Source: Belnapia moabensis DSM 16746 (GTDB lineage Bacteria > Pseudomonadota > Alphaproteobacteria > Acetobacterales > Acetobacteraceae). From it: 64,000 bases of DNA. The stretch is taken from NCBI RefSeq assembly GCF_000745835.1, contig NZ_JQKB01000023.1, forward strand, positions 1 to 64,000. The letters are read 5' to 3'. The notes beneath the pieces are model-generated. The model was not told the DNA's origin, made no database searches, and was given only the letters and a program-made list of their open reading frames with translations. The translations under genes were made by a program, and so were the position numbers. Shown here piece after piece: positions 19,980 to 31,000 of this stretch (position 1 is its first letter; each line of letters starts with the position of its first letter).

Positions 19980-20928
19980 TGCCTTCTCCTTGCTGCCACT
20001 TGCGCCGGGCGAGGCCGAAATAGCTGAAGAGGGTTGCGAAGACGAGGAAGGGGATCATCGACACGGCGATGGCCGCGCCCTCGCCGAGCTGCCCGCCGGG
20101 GATGCCGCGCTGGAAGGCGAGCGTCGCCAGCAGATGGGTCGAGTTCACCGGCCCGCCGCGGGTGATGGCGTAGACGAGCTGGAAATCGGTGAAGGTGAAG
20201 ATGATGCTGAAGGTCATGACGATCGCCAGGATCGGCATCAGCATCGGGAAAGTGATGTAGCGGAAGCGTTGCCACCCGGTGGAGCCGTCGAGCAGCGCGG
20301 CCTCGTAGAGCGAGGGCGAGATGGTCTGCAGCCCGGCCAGCAGCGAGATGGCGACGAAGGGGATGCCGCGCCAGATATTCGCCGCGATCAGCGAGAAGCG
20401 TGCCGGCCAGGCGCTGCCGAGGAAGTCGATGTAGTTGTCGAGGATGCCGAGCTTATCGACCAGCAGGAAGGAGATGATCGAGAATTGCGGGTCGTAGATC
20501 CACCAGAATGCGATGGCGGAGAGCACCGTCGGCACGATCCAGGGCAGCAGGATGATAGCGCGCAGCAGCGACTTGAAGGGCAGGTGGTTATTCAGCAGCA
20601 GCGCCAGCCAGAGGCCGAGCGCGAATTTCCCGATGGTCGCGATGCCCGTGTAGAAAACGCTGTAGAAGACGGCGTTCCACCACAAGGGGTCTTCGAGCAG
20701 GTACTGGAAATTCTCGATCCCGACCCAGTAGCCGCTGCGGCCGATCGTTGTGTCGGTGAAGGCGAGCCAGATGCCAAGGCCCAAGGGATAGGTGAGGAAG
20801 ACCAGCAGCAGCCCCGCCGCCGGCAACAGGCAGGCGAAGGCGAGGAAGGGCTTCCAGTCGAACAGCCGGACCAGCCAGTTGGCTTGCTGCTGCGGCTTGG
20901 TCCAGGCCGATGCGGTAGTGGCGGACAT
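19972..20928 (-). CDS. Carbohydrate ABC transporter permease (MalF/UgpA-like)
   Basis: Partner permease of the CUT1 importer, 318 aa with six membrane helices; the first (LAFACLLPAAGLLLVFLTYP) is typical of UgpA/MalF proteins. The EAA loop is LYEAALLDGSTGWQRFRYIT. The protein forms a heterodimer with the next permease in the inner membrane. It overlaps that gene by 8 bases and lies 50 bases downstream of the binding-protein gene. Confidence 0.93.
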   Translation of the reverse strand: MSATTASAWTKPQQQANWLVRLFDWKPFLAFACLLPAAGLLLVFLTYPLGLGIWLAFTDTTIGRSGYWVGIENFQYLLEDPLWWNAVFYSVFYTGIATIGKFALGLWLALLLNNHLPFKSLLRAIILLPWIVPTVLSAIAFWWIYDPQFSIISFLLVDKLGILDNYIDFLGSAWPARFSLIAANIWRGIPFVAISLLAGLQTISPSLYEAALLDGSTGWQRFRYITFPMLMPILAIVMTFSIIFTFTDFQLVYAITRGGPVNSTHLLATLAFQRGIPGGQLGEGAAIAVSMIPFLVFATLFSYFGLARRKWQQGEGND

Positions 20929-20978
20929 GCGTGGCTCCCCGGTCGGGGGCGGCGCCGGGATGGCGCCGCCCGCGCGGC

Positions 20979-22307
20979 TCAGCGGCGGAAGTAGCGACGG
21001 GCGCGGCGCTCAGCCTCGCGCGCGGCGGCCTCGGGCGTCGATTGGCCGGAGGCGACGGCGGCGCACATCTGCACCATGACATAGTCGGCCGTCGCGGCGC
21101 CCGTCGCCTCGGAGAGCGGGCCCTTGTAGCCATTGTAGAAGGTGCTGCGCATGGTGTTCCTGAACAGCTCGACCTTCGGGTCGCTGGTCCAGACCGCGCT
21201 GGCATCGTAATTCGCCAGCGGATGCGCCCAGTAGCCGAGGTTCGCGTTCAGCCAGGGGTCGTACTGCTCCCGCTCCAGCATGAATTGCAGGAAGGCCTTG
21301 GAGGCATTCGGGTAGCGGCTGTGCTTGAACACCATGGCATTCAGCGTCAGCCCCGCCATGGGCGAGGCGCTCAGGACGCCCTTCGGCAGTTCCTGATGCT
21401 CGGTGTCCTGGGCGATGGGTGCCGTCGCTGGGTCGTTCTTGATGCTGAAATAGAGCGAGACGCCGTTCGCCGTCATCCAGCACTCGCTCGCCGCATAGGC
21501 GCGGTTGTTGCTGATGTCGCCCCAGGACAGCGTGCCCGGCACGAAGGTCGGGTACAGCTCCTTCAGGTAGTTAAGGGCGTTGAGCGTTTCCTTGCTGTTG
21601 ATCGCGACCTTGCCCTCCTCGTCGACGAGGAAGCCGCCATGCGACCAGATCAGCCAGTTGGCGAAGCCGTTGCCGTCGCCCACCGCGTTGCCGAGGGCGA
21701 AGCCGGCGGGCTTGCCGGCGGCCTTGAGCTTCTTGCAGAGGTCGAGATAGGCGGCATGGTCGTCCGGGATGCGGTCGAAGCCTGCCGCGGTCACCGCTGA
21801 TTTGCGGTACACCGTCGGGCCGGCCGTCGCGCCGAAGGGCATGCCGATCCAGTTGTTGGTGCCGTGCTTCTTGCCGTAGCGCTCGGCCAGTGCCAGCCAG
21901 CCGCCATAGCGCTTGCCGAGATAGTCGGCGACATCGCTGAGCTCGACCAGCTTGTCCTGGTAGATATGCGGCGCGTCGCCGAAGCCGATGATCATGTCCG
22001 GCCCGGCGCCGGTATTGGCCGTCACCGCCGTCTGCTGGGTGATGTCCTCCCAGCCGACGAAGTCGACGCGGACCTGCACGCCGGTCTTCTGGGTGAACTT
22101 CGCCGCATTGGCGCGGAACACCTCCTCATCCGGCTGGACGAAGCGGACGGGACGCAGCATGCGGAGCGTGGCGCCGCTCTCGATCTGCAGCCGGGGCTCC
22201 GGCGTGTCGGCGGCCCGGATCGGCGTCTGGGCGGAGGCGCGGAAGGCAGTGAGCGCGGCGGCGGAGAGGCCGAGCTGCAATGCGGCGCGGCGGTTGAGGA
22301 TGTGCAT
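20979..22307 (-). CDS. Extracellular sugar-binding protein of ABC transporter
   Basis: A 442-aa family 1 solute-binding protein that captures the substrate in the periplasm. The N-terminus MHILNRRAALQLGLSAAALT has a twin-arginine followed by a hydrophobic core and an AxA-type cleavage site (FRASAQ), suggesting Tat export. The body has the family pattern FTQKTGVQVRVDFVGWEDIT and GPDMIIGFGDAPHIY. It lies between the ATPase and permease genes of the same importer. Substrate is unknown, but the neighbouring dehydratase and dehydrogenases suggest a sugar or sugar acid. Confidence 0.92.
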   Translation of the reverse strand: MHILNRRAALQLGLSAAALTAFRASAQTPIRAADTPEPRLQIESGATLRMLRPVRFVQPDEEVFRANAAKFTQKTGVQVRVDFVGWEDITQQTAVTANTGAGPDMIIGFGDAPHIYQDKLVELSDVADYLGKRYGGWLALAERYGKKHGTNNWIGMPFGATAGPTVYRKSAVTAAGFDRIPDDHAAYLDLCKKLKAAGKPAGFALGNAVGDGNGFANWLIWSHGGFLVDEEGKVAINSKETLNALNYLKELYPTFVPGTLSWGDISNNRAYAASECWMTANGVSLYFSIKNDPATAPIAQDTEHQELPKGVLSASPMAGLTLNAMVFKHSRYPNASKAFLQFMLEREQYDPWLNANLGYWAHPLANYDASAVWTSDPKVELFRNTMRSTFYNGYKGPLSEATGAATADYVMVQMCAAVASGQSTPEAAAREAERRARRYFRR

Positions 22308-22336
22308 TCCCTGTGGTTTCCCCTTGGTCTTGTTGG

Positions 22337-23386
<1,050 letters not shown>

Positions 23387-23421
23387 TGGTCCTCCCTGGT
23401 GGACGCGGCGGTTCTTCTGGT

Positions 23422-25053
23422 TCAGGCGAAGCGGGAGACCTGCGTCTCCTTGGAAGTAATGAACTCGAGCAGCACGGGGATGCCCTGCTGCGTCTTCTCG
23501 ATGCCGCGCCGTATGGCGGGGACGATCTCGGCGGCGTCGGTGATGCGCTCGCCATAGCCGCCGAAGGCGCGGGCCATCGCAGCGTAGTCGCCGGAGATGT
23601 CGGTGCTGCGGTACTTCTCCGTGCTGACAGGCATGACCTTCAGCTCGATCGCCATGGAGAAGTTATTGAGCAGGATGGACATGATCGGGATGCGCTCGCG
23701 CACGCAGGTCTCGAAATCCATCCCCGTGAAGCCGATGGCGGCGTCGCCCCAGACATTGATGCAGAGCTTCTCGGGCGCGGCGAGCTTCGCGCCCATCGCC
23801 AGTCCGAGGCCGTAGCCGAGCTGCGTCGTCTTGCCCCAGCCGAGATAGGAAAGGGGGGTGGTCGACTTCCAGAAGGGCGAGAGCTGGTCGCGCGGACTGC
23901 CGGCATCATGGGTGATGATGGTGTTGTCGCGGTCGACCGTGTGCTGCAGGTCCCAGAGCACGCGGTAGGGGTTCAGCGGCGCGTCCTTGTGCGTCAGCTT
24001 CGGCATCCATTCGGCGAGCCAGGGCTCGCGGATGGATTGGATCTCGGCGGCGACGGGGGCGGGGTCGCGTGGCGAGGAGACGAGGCCTGAGAGCTCGGCG
24101 AGCAGGGCGTCGAGCGTCAGCGCGGCGTCGCCGATCAGCCCGATCTCGGCGCGGACATCCTTGTTCAGATGCATCGGGTCGAGCGTCGCATGGATGATGC
24201 GCGGGCCCTTTGGCATGCGGACGCCGAAATTGGTCTCGGTAAAGGAGCATCCAATGCCGAGGATAAGGTCGGCATTGTCCAGGAAGTGGCGGACGGGCTT
24301 CGGCATGGCGAGGCCGCCGGAGCCGAGGCTCAGCGGGTGGTCCTCATTGAAGGAGGACTTGCCGCCGAGGCTCGTCGTCACCGGTGCGGCCAGCAGCTCG
24401 GCCAGCACCTTGAGCTGCGGCCAGGCCTGCGCCCAGTGGACGCCAGTGCCGGCATAGATGACCGGGCGCTTCGCCTCCGCCAGCATGCGCGCGGCGCGCT
24501 TCACATCGGCCGGGTCGGGGCCGTAGCGCGTCGCCATCACCGGCTGGTAGTCGAGCGGCTCCGGCACCTCCTCGTTCCACATGTCGGTCGGGATCTCGAC
24601 CAGCACCGGGCCACCGCGGCCGTTGCGCAGCCTGGTGAAGGCACGACGGAGGATGTTCGGCACCTCGGCGGCGAGGGTGATCGGCTCGGCGCTCTTGGTG
24701 ATGCCGCGCATCGCCGTCGTCGAGTTGAAATTCGGATCCACATGCGCGATGCGCCGCGGATAGCCCATCGGCAGGACGAGAATCGGCACGGACTCGCCGT
24801 AGGCCTGGGCGACGCCGCCATAGGCGTTCTCGCTGCCCGGCCCGTGCTGCATGCAGAAGGCGCCGAGCTTGCGGCCGGAGGTGACCCGGGAGATGGCATC
24901 CGCCATGTGCAGGCCGATGCGCTCCTGGCGGACCATCACTGGGCGGATGTCGCGCGCCGCCGCGTGCTCGATGAGATGATTCACCGGATAGCCGGTGAGG
25001 ATCTCGATCCCCTCGCGCTTCATGATCTCTGCGATCGCGTCGCCGAGCTTCAT
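23422..25053 (-). CDS. Thiamine pyrophosphate-requiring enzyme, acetolactate synthase-like
   Basis: A 543-aa member of the TPP-dependent decarboxylase/carboligase superfamily with the three usual domains: N-terminal pyrimidine-binding ([20 protein letters not shown], with the activating Glu), central transhydrogenase-like domain, and C-terminal pyrophosphate-binding domain ([14 protein letters not shown] ending in ILLNNFSMA, where GDA replaces the common GDG). It starts at ATG 25053 with a GGAGGATG site. As first gene of the ABC-importer operon it probably acts on a 2-keto acid or aldehyde released from the imported substrate rather than in branched-chain amino-acid synthesis. No ilvN-like small subunit is nearby. 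Confidence 0.88.
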   Translation of the reverse strand: MKLGDAIAEIMKREGIEILTGYPVNHLIEHAAARDIRPVMVRQERIGLHMADAISRVTSGRKLGAFCMQHGPGSENAYGGVAQAYGESVPILVLPMGYPRRIAHVDPNFNSTTAMRGITKSAEPITLAAEVPNILRRAFTRLRNGRGGPVLVEIPTDMWNEEVPEPLDYQPVMATRYGPDPADVKRAARMLAEAKRPVIYAGTGVHWAQAWPQLKVLAELLAAPVTTSLGGKSSFNEDHPLSLGSGGLAMPKPVRHFLDNADLILGIGCSFTETNFGVRMPKGPRIIHATLDPMHLNKDVRAEIGLIGDAALTLDALLAELSGLVSSPRDPAPVAAEIQSIREPWLAEWMPKLTHKDAPLNPYRVLWDLQHTVDRDNTIITHDAGSPRDQLSPFWKSTTPLSYLGWGKTTQLGYGLGLAMGAKLAAPEKLCINVWGDAAIGFTGMDFETCVRERIPIMSILLNNFSMAIELKVMPVSTEKYRSTDISGDYAAMARAFGGYGERITDAAEIVPAIRRGIEKTQQGIPVLLEFITSKETQVSRFA

Positions 25054-25255
25054 TGGGTCATCCTCCCCCGATATGAGCCACCCGGCCCTTATCGCGGCGC
25101 CGGCATCCGGCCCCGCATTCGTTTCCTTAGGGAGAGCCTAACCCCCGGCGGGCCGGATGCGCAACCGGCCCTCCCGCGTCGCGCGAGGGTGGTTTCCGCA
25201 TCGCGAAATCACGTCATACTCGGCGGCGGTCACATTCAGTCCAGGGGGCGAGGGC

Positions 25256-25450
25256 ATGCCGCAGCCGATCACCGAGGCCGAACTCGAAGCGATGCTCGCG
25301 CGTGCCGGGATTCCGCTCAGCCCGGCGCAGCGGGCGGGCATCCTGCCGGCGCTGCCGGGGCTGGCGGCGATGCAGGCGCTGATCCGCACGCCGCTGCCCG
25401 AGGCGGAGGAGGAGCCGGCGACCACCTTTTCAGCGGATGCGGGCCGATGA
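25256..25450 (+). CDS. AtzG-like small subunit (DUF4089)
   Basis: A 64-aa protein resembling AtzG, the small partner that stabilises the AtzE amidase (1-carboxybiuret hydrolase) and shares ancestry with GatC. The family pattern is visible: a short helix (TEAELEAMLARAGIPL), a second helix (LPGLAAMQALIRTPL) and the C-terminal acidic EEEPATTF motif. AGGGGGCGAGGG precedes the ATG at 25256. The stop overlaps the amidase ATG in an ATGA arrangement, which supports a 1:1 complex. The identity rests on pattern and context only. Confidence 0.75.
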   Translation: MPQPITEAELEAMLARAGIPLSPAQRAGILPALPGLAAMQALIRTPLPEAEEEPATTFSADAGR

Positions 25451-26832
25451 TCCCCTCCATTGCCGAGGCGGCGGCGCTGATCGCTGCCCGCAAGCTCTCC
25501 CCGGTCGAGCTGACCGAGGCCTGCTTGGGGCGGGCCGAGCGCTTGGACGGACAGCTCCATGCCTTCATCCGGCTGATGCCGGAGGAGGCGCGGGCAGCGG
25601 CGCGGGCGGCGGAAGCGCGCATCGTGAAGGAGGGGCCGCGCGGGCCGCTGGACGGCATCCCCTTCGCGCACAAGGACATCTACGGCACGGCGGGCATCCC
25701 GACGACGGCGCATTCGCGCGTGCTGCAGGAGCATGTGCCGGGCGCCGACGCCACCACCGTGGCGAAGCTGGCGGCGGCGGGCGTCATCCCTCTCGGAAAG
25801 CTGGCGACGCATGAATTCGCCTTCGGTGGCCCCAGCTTCGACCTGCCCTGGCCGCCGGCGCGCAACCCGTGGAACCCGGCCCATTTCACCGCCGGGTCCT
25901 CGAGCGGGACGGGGGCGGCGGTCGCGGCGGGGATGGTGCTGGGCGGAACGGGGTCGGATACCGGCGGCTCCATCCGGGGGCCGGCGGCGCTTTGCGGCAT
26001 CACCGGGATCAAGCCGACCTATGGGCTCTGCTCGCGGGCGGGCATCCTGCCGCTGGCGCAGAGCCTCGACCATGCCGGGCCGATGGCCTGGACGGTGGAG
26101 GATTGTGCCATCCTGCTCCAGGCCATGGCCGGCCATGACCCGGCCGATCCGGCGAGCGCGAACCGGCCGGTGCCGGATTTCCGGGCGGAGCTCGGGCGGG
26201 GGGTGAGGGGGCTGCGGGTCGGCGTCATCCGGCATTTCCATGAGACGGACCATCCGGTGACCGCGGCGACGCTGGCCGGGATCGAGGGAGCGGCCGCCTT
26301 TTTCCGCGCCGAGGGGGCGGAGGTGCGCGATGTCGTGCTGCCATCGCTCGCCGAGTTCAATGCCTGTGGCTGGATCATCCTGCTGGCGGAGGCCTTCGCC
26401 GTGCATGAGACCTGGATGCGGCGGGCCCCCAACCTCTATGGCGAGCTTCTGCGGGACCGGCTGGTGCTGGGCGGGTTGCTCTCGGCTGCCGACTATCTCC
26501 AGGCGCAGAAGCGGCGGCGGGCGCTGATCGCGGCGACCGAGGCGGCCTCGGCGGAGTTCGACCTGCTTCTGACGGCGGCGCAGCCGGGCGAGGCGCCGCT
26601 GATCGAGGCGGTGCCGAAATGGGCCTTCCTCGAGAAGCCGAATTTCACTATCCCCTTCAACGTCACCGGCTGGCCCGGCATCACCGTGCCGACCGGCTTC
26701 GGCGAGGGCGGGTTGCCGGTGGCGATGCAGCTGGTGGCGAAGCCCTTCGCCGAGCCGCTGCTGTTCCGCGCCGCGGATGCCTATGAGAAGGCGCATTCCT
26801 GGCGCGCGACGCGCCCCGCCTTGGCGGCGTGA
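25447..26832 (+). CDS. Amidase, AtzE/GatA-like
   Basis: A 461-aa amidase-signature enzyme. The Ser-cisSer-Lys triad is intact: Lys76 in FAHKDIYGTAG, Ser151 in TAGSSSGTGAAV, and nucleophile Ser175 in GSDTGGSIRGPAA. Together with the AtzG-like gene overlapping its start, it resembles AtzE of the cyanuric-acid/biuret pathway, but other amide substrates are possible, and GatA is less likely because no gatB is adjacent. The last bases form a GTGA overlap with the following sigma-factor gene, an unusual coupling. It starts at the ATG at 25447; a long upstream open reading in the same frame is a shadow. Confidence 0.9.
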   Translation: MIPSIAEAAALIAARKLSPVELTEACLGRAERLDGQLHAFIRLMPEEARAAARAAEARIVKEGPRGPLDGIPFAHKDIYGTAGIPTTAHSRVLQEHVPGADATTVAKLAAAGVIPLGKLATHEFAFGGPSFDLPWPPARNPWNPAHFTAGSSSGTGAAVAAGMVLGGTGSDTGGSIRGPAALCGITGIKPTYGLCSRAGILPLAQSLDHAGPMAWTVEDCAILLQAMAGHDPADPASANRPVPDFRAELGRGVRGLRVGVIRHFHETDHPVTAATLAGIEGAAAFFRAEGAEVRDVVLPSLAEFNACGWIILLAEAFAVHETWMRRAPNLYGELLRDRLVLGGLLSAADYLQAQKRRRALIAATEAASAEFDLLLTAAQPGEAPLIEAVPKWAFLEKPNFTIPFNVTGWPGITVPTGFGEGGLPVAMQLVAKPFAEPLLFRAADAYEKAHSWRATRPALAA

Positions 26833-27380
26833 GCCGGACGGAGGGGGAATGGGAGGCCTGGATGGCGGCGGCGCAGGCCGGCGATGCCGCCGCCTATGAC
26901 CGGCTGCTGCGGGCGGCGCTGCCGCTGCTGCGGGCCGTGGCGCGCCGACGCATCGCCAACGCCGCGGAGGCGGAGGATGCGGTCCAGGATGCGCTGCTCA
27001 CCATCCATACCCTTCGCCACAGCTACGAGCCTGCGCGGCCGATCCGGCCCTGGCTGATCGCCATCTGCGAGCGGCGGGCGATCGACCGGCTGCGGCGGCA
27101 TGGGCGACGGGGCGGGCGGGAGACGCCGATCGATGAATTCGGTGAAACCTTGGCGGCCCCTGGAGCGAACCGGGGGGAGGAGAGGGTGGCCTCGGCCGAA
27201 TTGCGGGCTGCCGTCGCCGAGCTGAGCCCGGCGCAGCGGACGGCGCTCGGCCTCGCCAAGCTGGAGGACCTGCCGCTGGCGGAAGCCAGTGTGCGGTCCG
27301 GCATGTCCGTCGGTGCGCTGAAGGTGGCGACGCACCGGGCGATGAAGGTGCTGCGGCGGCGCCTGGGCGTGGAGGAGTAG
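26829..27380 (+). CDS. ECF RNA polymerase sigma factor (SigF/ECF16-like)
   Basis: A 183-aa two-domain ECF sigma factor. Region 2 spans about residues 20-95 (AVARRRIANAAEAEDAVQDA, RPWLIAICERRAIDRLRR) and region 4 about 120-178 (LSPAQRTALGLAKLEDLPLA, MSVGALKVATHRAMKVLRRR). The GTG start at 26829 overlaps the amidase stop (GTGA). The next gene encodes a DUF1109/NrsF-type membrane anti-sigma factor, starting directly after this stop, which is the arrangement of the SigF-NrsF pairs known from Caulobacter and relatives. The predicted regulon cannot be read from this window. Confidence 0.9.
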   Translation: MSRTEGEWEAWMAAAQAGDAAAYDRLLRAALPLLRAVARRRIANAAEAEDAVQDALLTIHTLRHSYEPARPIRPWLIAICERRAIDRLRRHGRRGGRETPIDEFGETLAAPGANRGEERVASAELRAAVAELSPAQRTALGLAKLEDLPLAEASVRSGMSVGALKVATHRAMKVLRRRLGVEE

Positions 27381-28028
27381 GTGCGAAGCGAGGAGCTGAT
27401 CGGCGAGTTGACGGCCGGGCTGCGGCCGGTGCGGCGGATGGCCTCGCCGGGGCGGCAGGCGGCGCTGTGGCTCGGCCTGGCGGCCGGGGCGGTCGGCCTC
27501 GCCGTGCTGGCGAACGGGCTACGGCACGACCTGCACCAGCGCATGCTGATGCCGCATGAGGTCGGGCAATGGGTTGCCTCCGTGCTGGCCGGGGTGCTGG
27601 CGGCGGTGGCGGCGGCGATGCTGGCGCGGCCGGACCGGTCCTGGCGCTGGGCCTTGCTACCAGTGCCGGCGCTGCTCGCCTGGTTCGCCAGCCTCGGCTG
27701 GGGGTGCCTGGCCGATCTGGCGCGGCTCGGGCCGATGGCCGGGCAGATGAGGACGAGCTGGCCCTGCCTGCGCTTCATCCTGGCGATGGGGATTCCACTG
27801 GCGGGAGCGCAGTTCTGGCTGCTGCGGCATGCCGGGCCGGTGCGGCCGCTGCCGGTGCTGCTGCTGGGCGGGCTGGCCTCGGCGGCGCTGTGCTCGGCGG
27901 GGCTCAGCCTGTTCCATCACCTGGATGCGGCGGTGATGGTGCTGCTTTGGCATGGCGGAGCCATGCTGCTGCTGGTGGTGGCGGGCGCCCTGCTGGGGCG
28001 CCCGCTTCTCATGCGACATCAGGCGTAG
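27381..28028 (+). CDS. NrsF-type (DUF1109) membrane anti-sigma factor
   Basis: A 215-aa integral membrane protein with about six helices after a short cytosolic N-terminus (RSEELIGELTAGLRPVRRM) that would bind the sigma factor. It matches the DUF1109/NrsF family in length, topology and position directly after an ECF sigma gene. NrsF in Caulobacter uses cysteines to respond to chromate/cadmium stress; this protein has Cys109, Cys129 and Cys171, but their spacing was not compared formally. It starts at GTG 27381, with no gap after the sigma stop. Its 3' end overlaps the convergent giant adhesin gene by 10 bases. Confidence 0.87.
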   Translation: MRSEELIGELTAGLRPVRRMASPGRQAALWLGLAAGAVGLAVLANGLRHDLHQRMLMPHEVGQWVASVLAGVLAAVAAAMLARPDRSWRWALLPVPALLAWFASLGWGCLADLARLGPMAGQMRTSWPCLRFILAMGIPLAGAQFWLLRHAGPVRPLPVLLLGGLASAALCSAGLSLFHHLDAAVMVLLWHGGAMLLLVVAGALLGRPLLMRHQA

Positions 28029-31000
28029 AGGAAGTCCGCCGCCGTCAGTGCCGCATTGGCGACGCCGTTGAGCCGCAGGCTGTCGCCGCCGCCGAGGTCG
28101 ATGACGGTGCTGCCATTGGCTTCCGCCATATGCGCTTGGACATCGGCGAAGCCGGCGAAGCCGAGGCCTTTCAGCAGGACCTTGTCGATCCCGGCAATGA
28201 AGTCGCCGACCAGATCCTGGCCGGTGCCACGGGCGACGACGAAGGCATCCGCCCCGGCGCCGCCATAGAGCACGTCGTTGCCGCCCATGCCATCCAGCGT
28301 ATCGGTGCCGGCCTGGCCCATCAGCCAGTTCGCCTGGGCATTGCCGGTGATCTGGTTGTCGAGCGCATTGCCGGTGCCGTAGCGGAGGCTGCCGGCGAGG
28401 ACGAGGTTCTCCAGATCGGCGCCGAGGGCATAGGCGGGGCCGCCGGTGACGGCGATGACGGTGTCGATGCCGCCGCCCGGGCCTTCGGAGATCACCTCAG
28501 CGGTGCTGTCGACGATGTAGGTGTCGTCGCCGGCGCCGCCGATGAGGATATCGGCCTCGCCCTGGCCGGAGGCGCCGTTCAACGTGTCCTGGCCGGCGCC
28601 GCCCGAGAGTTGGTCCGCCCCGGTGCCGCCGTCGAGGCTGTCATCGCCCTCGCCGCCCTGGAGCCAGTCATTGCCGGAGTGGCCCTGGAGCGTGTCGTTG
28701 CCGGCAAGGCCCTTGAGGATGTTGGCGCCTTCATTGCCGACCAGCGTGTTGCCCGAGGCATTGCCGGTGCCGGCGAGGTTGCCGGCGCCATGGGAGAGGA
28801 CCAGGTTCTCGACATTCACGGCGAGGGTGAGGCTGAAGCCCGCGACGACCATGTCCTGGCCGCCATTGGCCTGCTCGACGATCGTCTCGGCTGCACTGCT
28901 CAGGTGGTAGAGGTCGTTGCCGGTACCGCCGTAATAGACGTCGGCGCCGCCATTGCCGATGAAGGTGGTGTGGCCGGCGCCGCCGTGGAAGGTGTCATTG
29001 CCCACTCCACCGATCAGCAGGTTGTCGCCGTCGCCGCCACGGAAGGTGGTGGCGGCGGAGGAGCCGACGGCGATATCGTCGCCCTGCGTGCCGGTATAGG
29101 TGGTGACGGCCGTGGTCAGCAGGGTCGGCGGCAGCGGTGCCCAATGGCCATAGGCGCCGGGTGCGCTGTCCTGATGGGCGAAGTAGCTGACATTCTCGGT
29201 CGGCGCGGGGGCGTTGAAGACCAGCGCATCATTCGGGCCGAAATACAGCACGGTAAAGCCGTTCACCGTGCCGGTCGCGGCCGGGGCGGCATAGCCGTAG
29301 ATCTGCAAGCTGTCGCCCTGGGCCGGGTGAAAGTTCTCGATCCACTGGACGCCGTCGCCCTTCTGATAGACGAAGGTGTTCGCCGCGCCGCCGCCTTTCA
29401 GGTGGTCGCCGATGCGGAAGTCGGAGAAGACACCGTTGGCGTAGCTGATGGTGCCGTCATTGGCGCCGCCGATGATGGTGCCGTCGCCATGGATCTGGTC
29501 GTCGCCGCCGCCGCCGATCATGGCCGCGGTGCTGTTGTTGCCCTCGATCACATCGGCGGAGAGGCCGCCGACCAGGATGTCGAAACCGGCGAGGCCGCGC
29601 GGCGCGCTGGCATCGACGCTGCCGAGGCCCTGCATGTTGTTGGAGCCGCAGCCGCCGAGGACGATGTCGTTGCCGCTCGTCGCCTCAAAGACGTTGTTGC
29701 CGGCGCCGCCGACCAGCACGCTGCCCCCGAGGACGGCGCCGTTGGAGCCGCCATGCAGCAGGTTGTCGCCGGCGCCGCCGATGATGTACTGCCCCGCCTG
29801 GTTGCTGCTGGCAGTGAGGCCGCCATGGCCACCGACCACATAGCTGCCAGGCGCGTTGAGGTTGGTATGGCCGGCGCCCTCGAAGGCGATGTTCACCGCC
29901 GTGTTTGCGTCATAGGCCCAGGGCGAGGTGAGCACGGTTGGCGGCTGGTCGAAGATCGTGCCGGTCAGGTGGCTGAGCGCGGCATCGACATGGGTGAAGG
30001 CATCGCCGCTGACGGTGGCGATGCTGCCGGTCAAGCCGCTCGCCGGCACGCCCTTGGTGAACTTCGTGCCGGCGGGGGCGATGAACTCGACGCTGTAGGT
30101 GCCAGGCACCAGGTTCTGGAAGAGATAGGTGCCGTCGCTGCCGGTGGTCGTGGTCTGGACGACATGGCCCTGGGCATCAAGCAACTCGACGGTGACGCCG
30201 GCGAAGACCGCGTCGGGGCGCTTGTAGTCGCAGATGCCGGGGGGCAGGTCGAGCGAGATGGTGCCGCCGATTTTCGGGGGGATGTAGAGGCCGGCATCAC
30301 GGGCCAGGTCGCTGGCGCCGCTGGCGAGGAAGAAGCCCGGCGTGAGCCCGGCAGCATTCGGGTCACTGTCGGTGGCCGCGGTGCCGGCACCGCTGCGGGT
30401 GAAGACATAGCCGGCGGGGGCGGTGAAGACCTCCTGGTAATTGCCCGGCAACAGGCCGGTGAAGAGGTAGTTGCCCGAGGCATCCGTCTGCTGGCTCACC
30501 GACTGGCCAGTGAGCTCGTTCACCAGCGTGACGGTGACGCCGGCGAAGCCCTGCTCGCCGCTGTCCTGCACGCCATTGCCATTGGCATCGACCCAGACGC
30601 GGTCGCCGATCGTCACCGGCTGGTAGAGCCCGGCATCCACGCTGTTGTCGATCTGGCCGGAGACCAGCGTGTAGGTGCCGGTGATGGGGCTGGCATCGCT
30701 ATCGGCCGCGTCGTTGCCGCCCTGGTCGCGCAAGGTGACGGCATAGCCGGCGGGGGCGGTGACCTGCACCTTGTAGTCGCCCGGCACGAGCCCAGTGAAA
30801 TGGTAGGCACCGCCGCCCGCGGTGGTGGTGACGCGGCCGGGCAGGGGCGTGCCGCTGCCGTCGAGCAGGGTGACGGTGACGCCGTCGATGCCTGCCTCGC
30901 CGGCATCCTGCAAGCCGTTGCCGTTGGCGTCGAGGAAGACGCGGTCGCCGAGGCCGGTCGGCAGGTAGAAGCCGGCATCGACGCTGCTGTCGTTGTCGCC

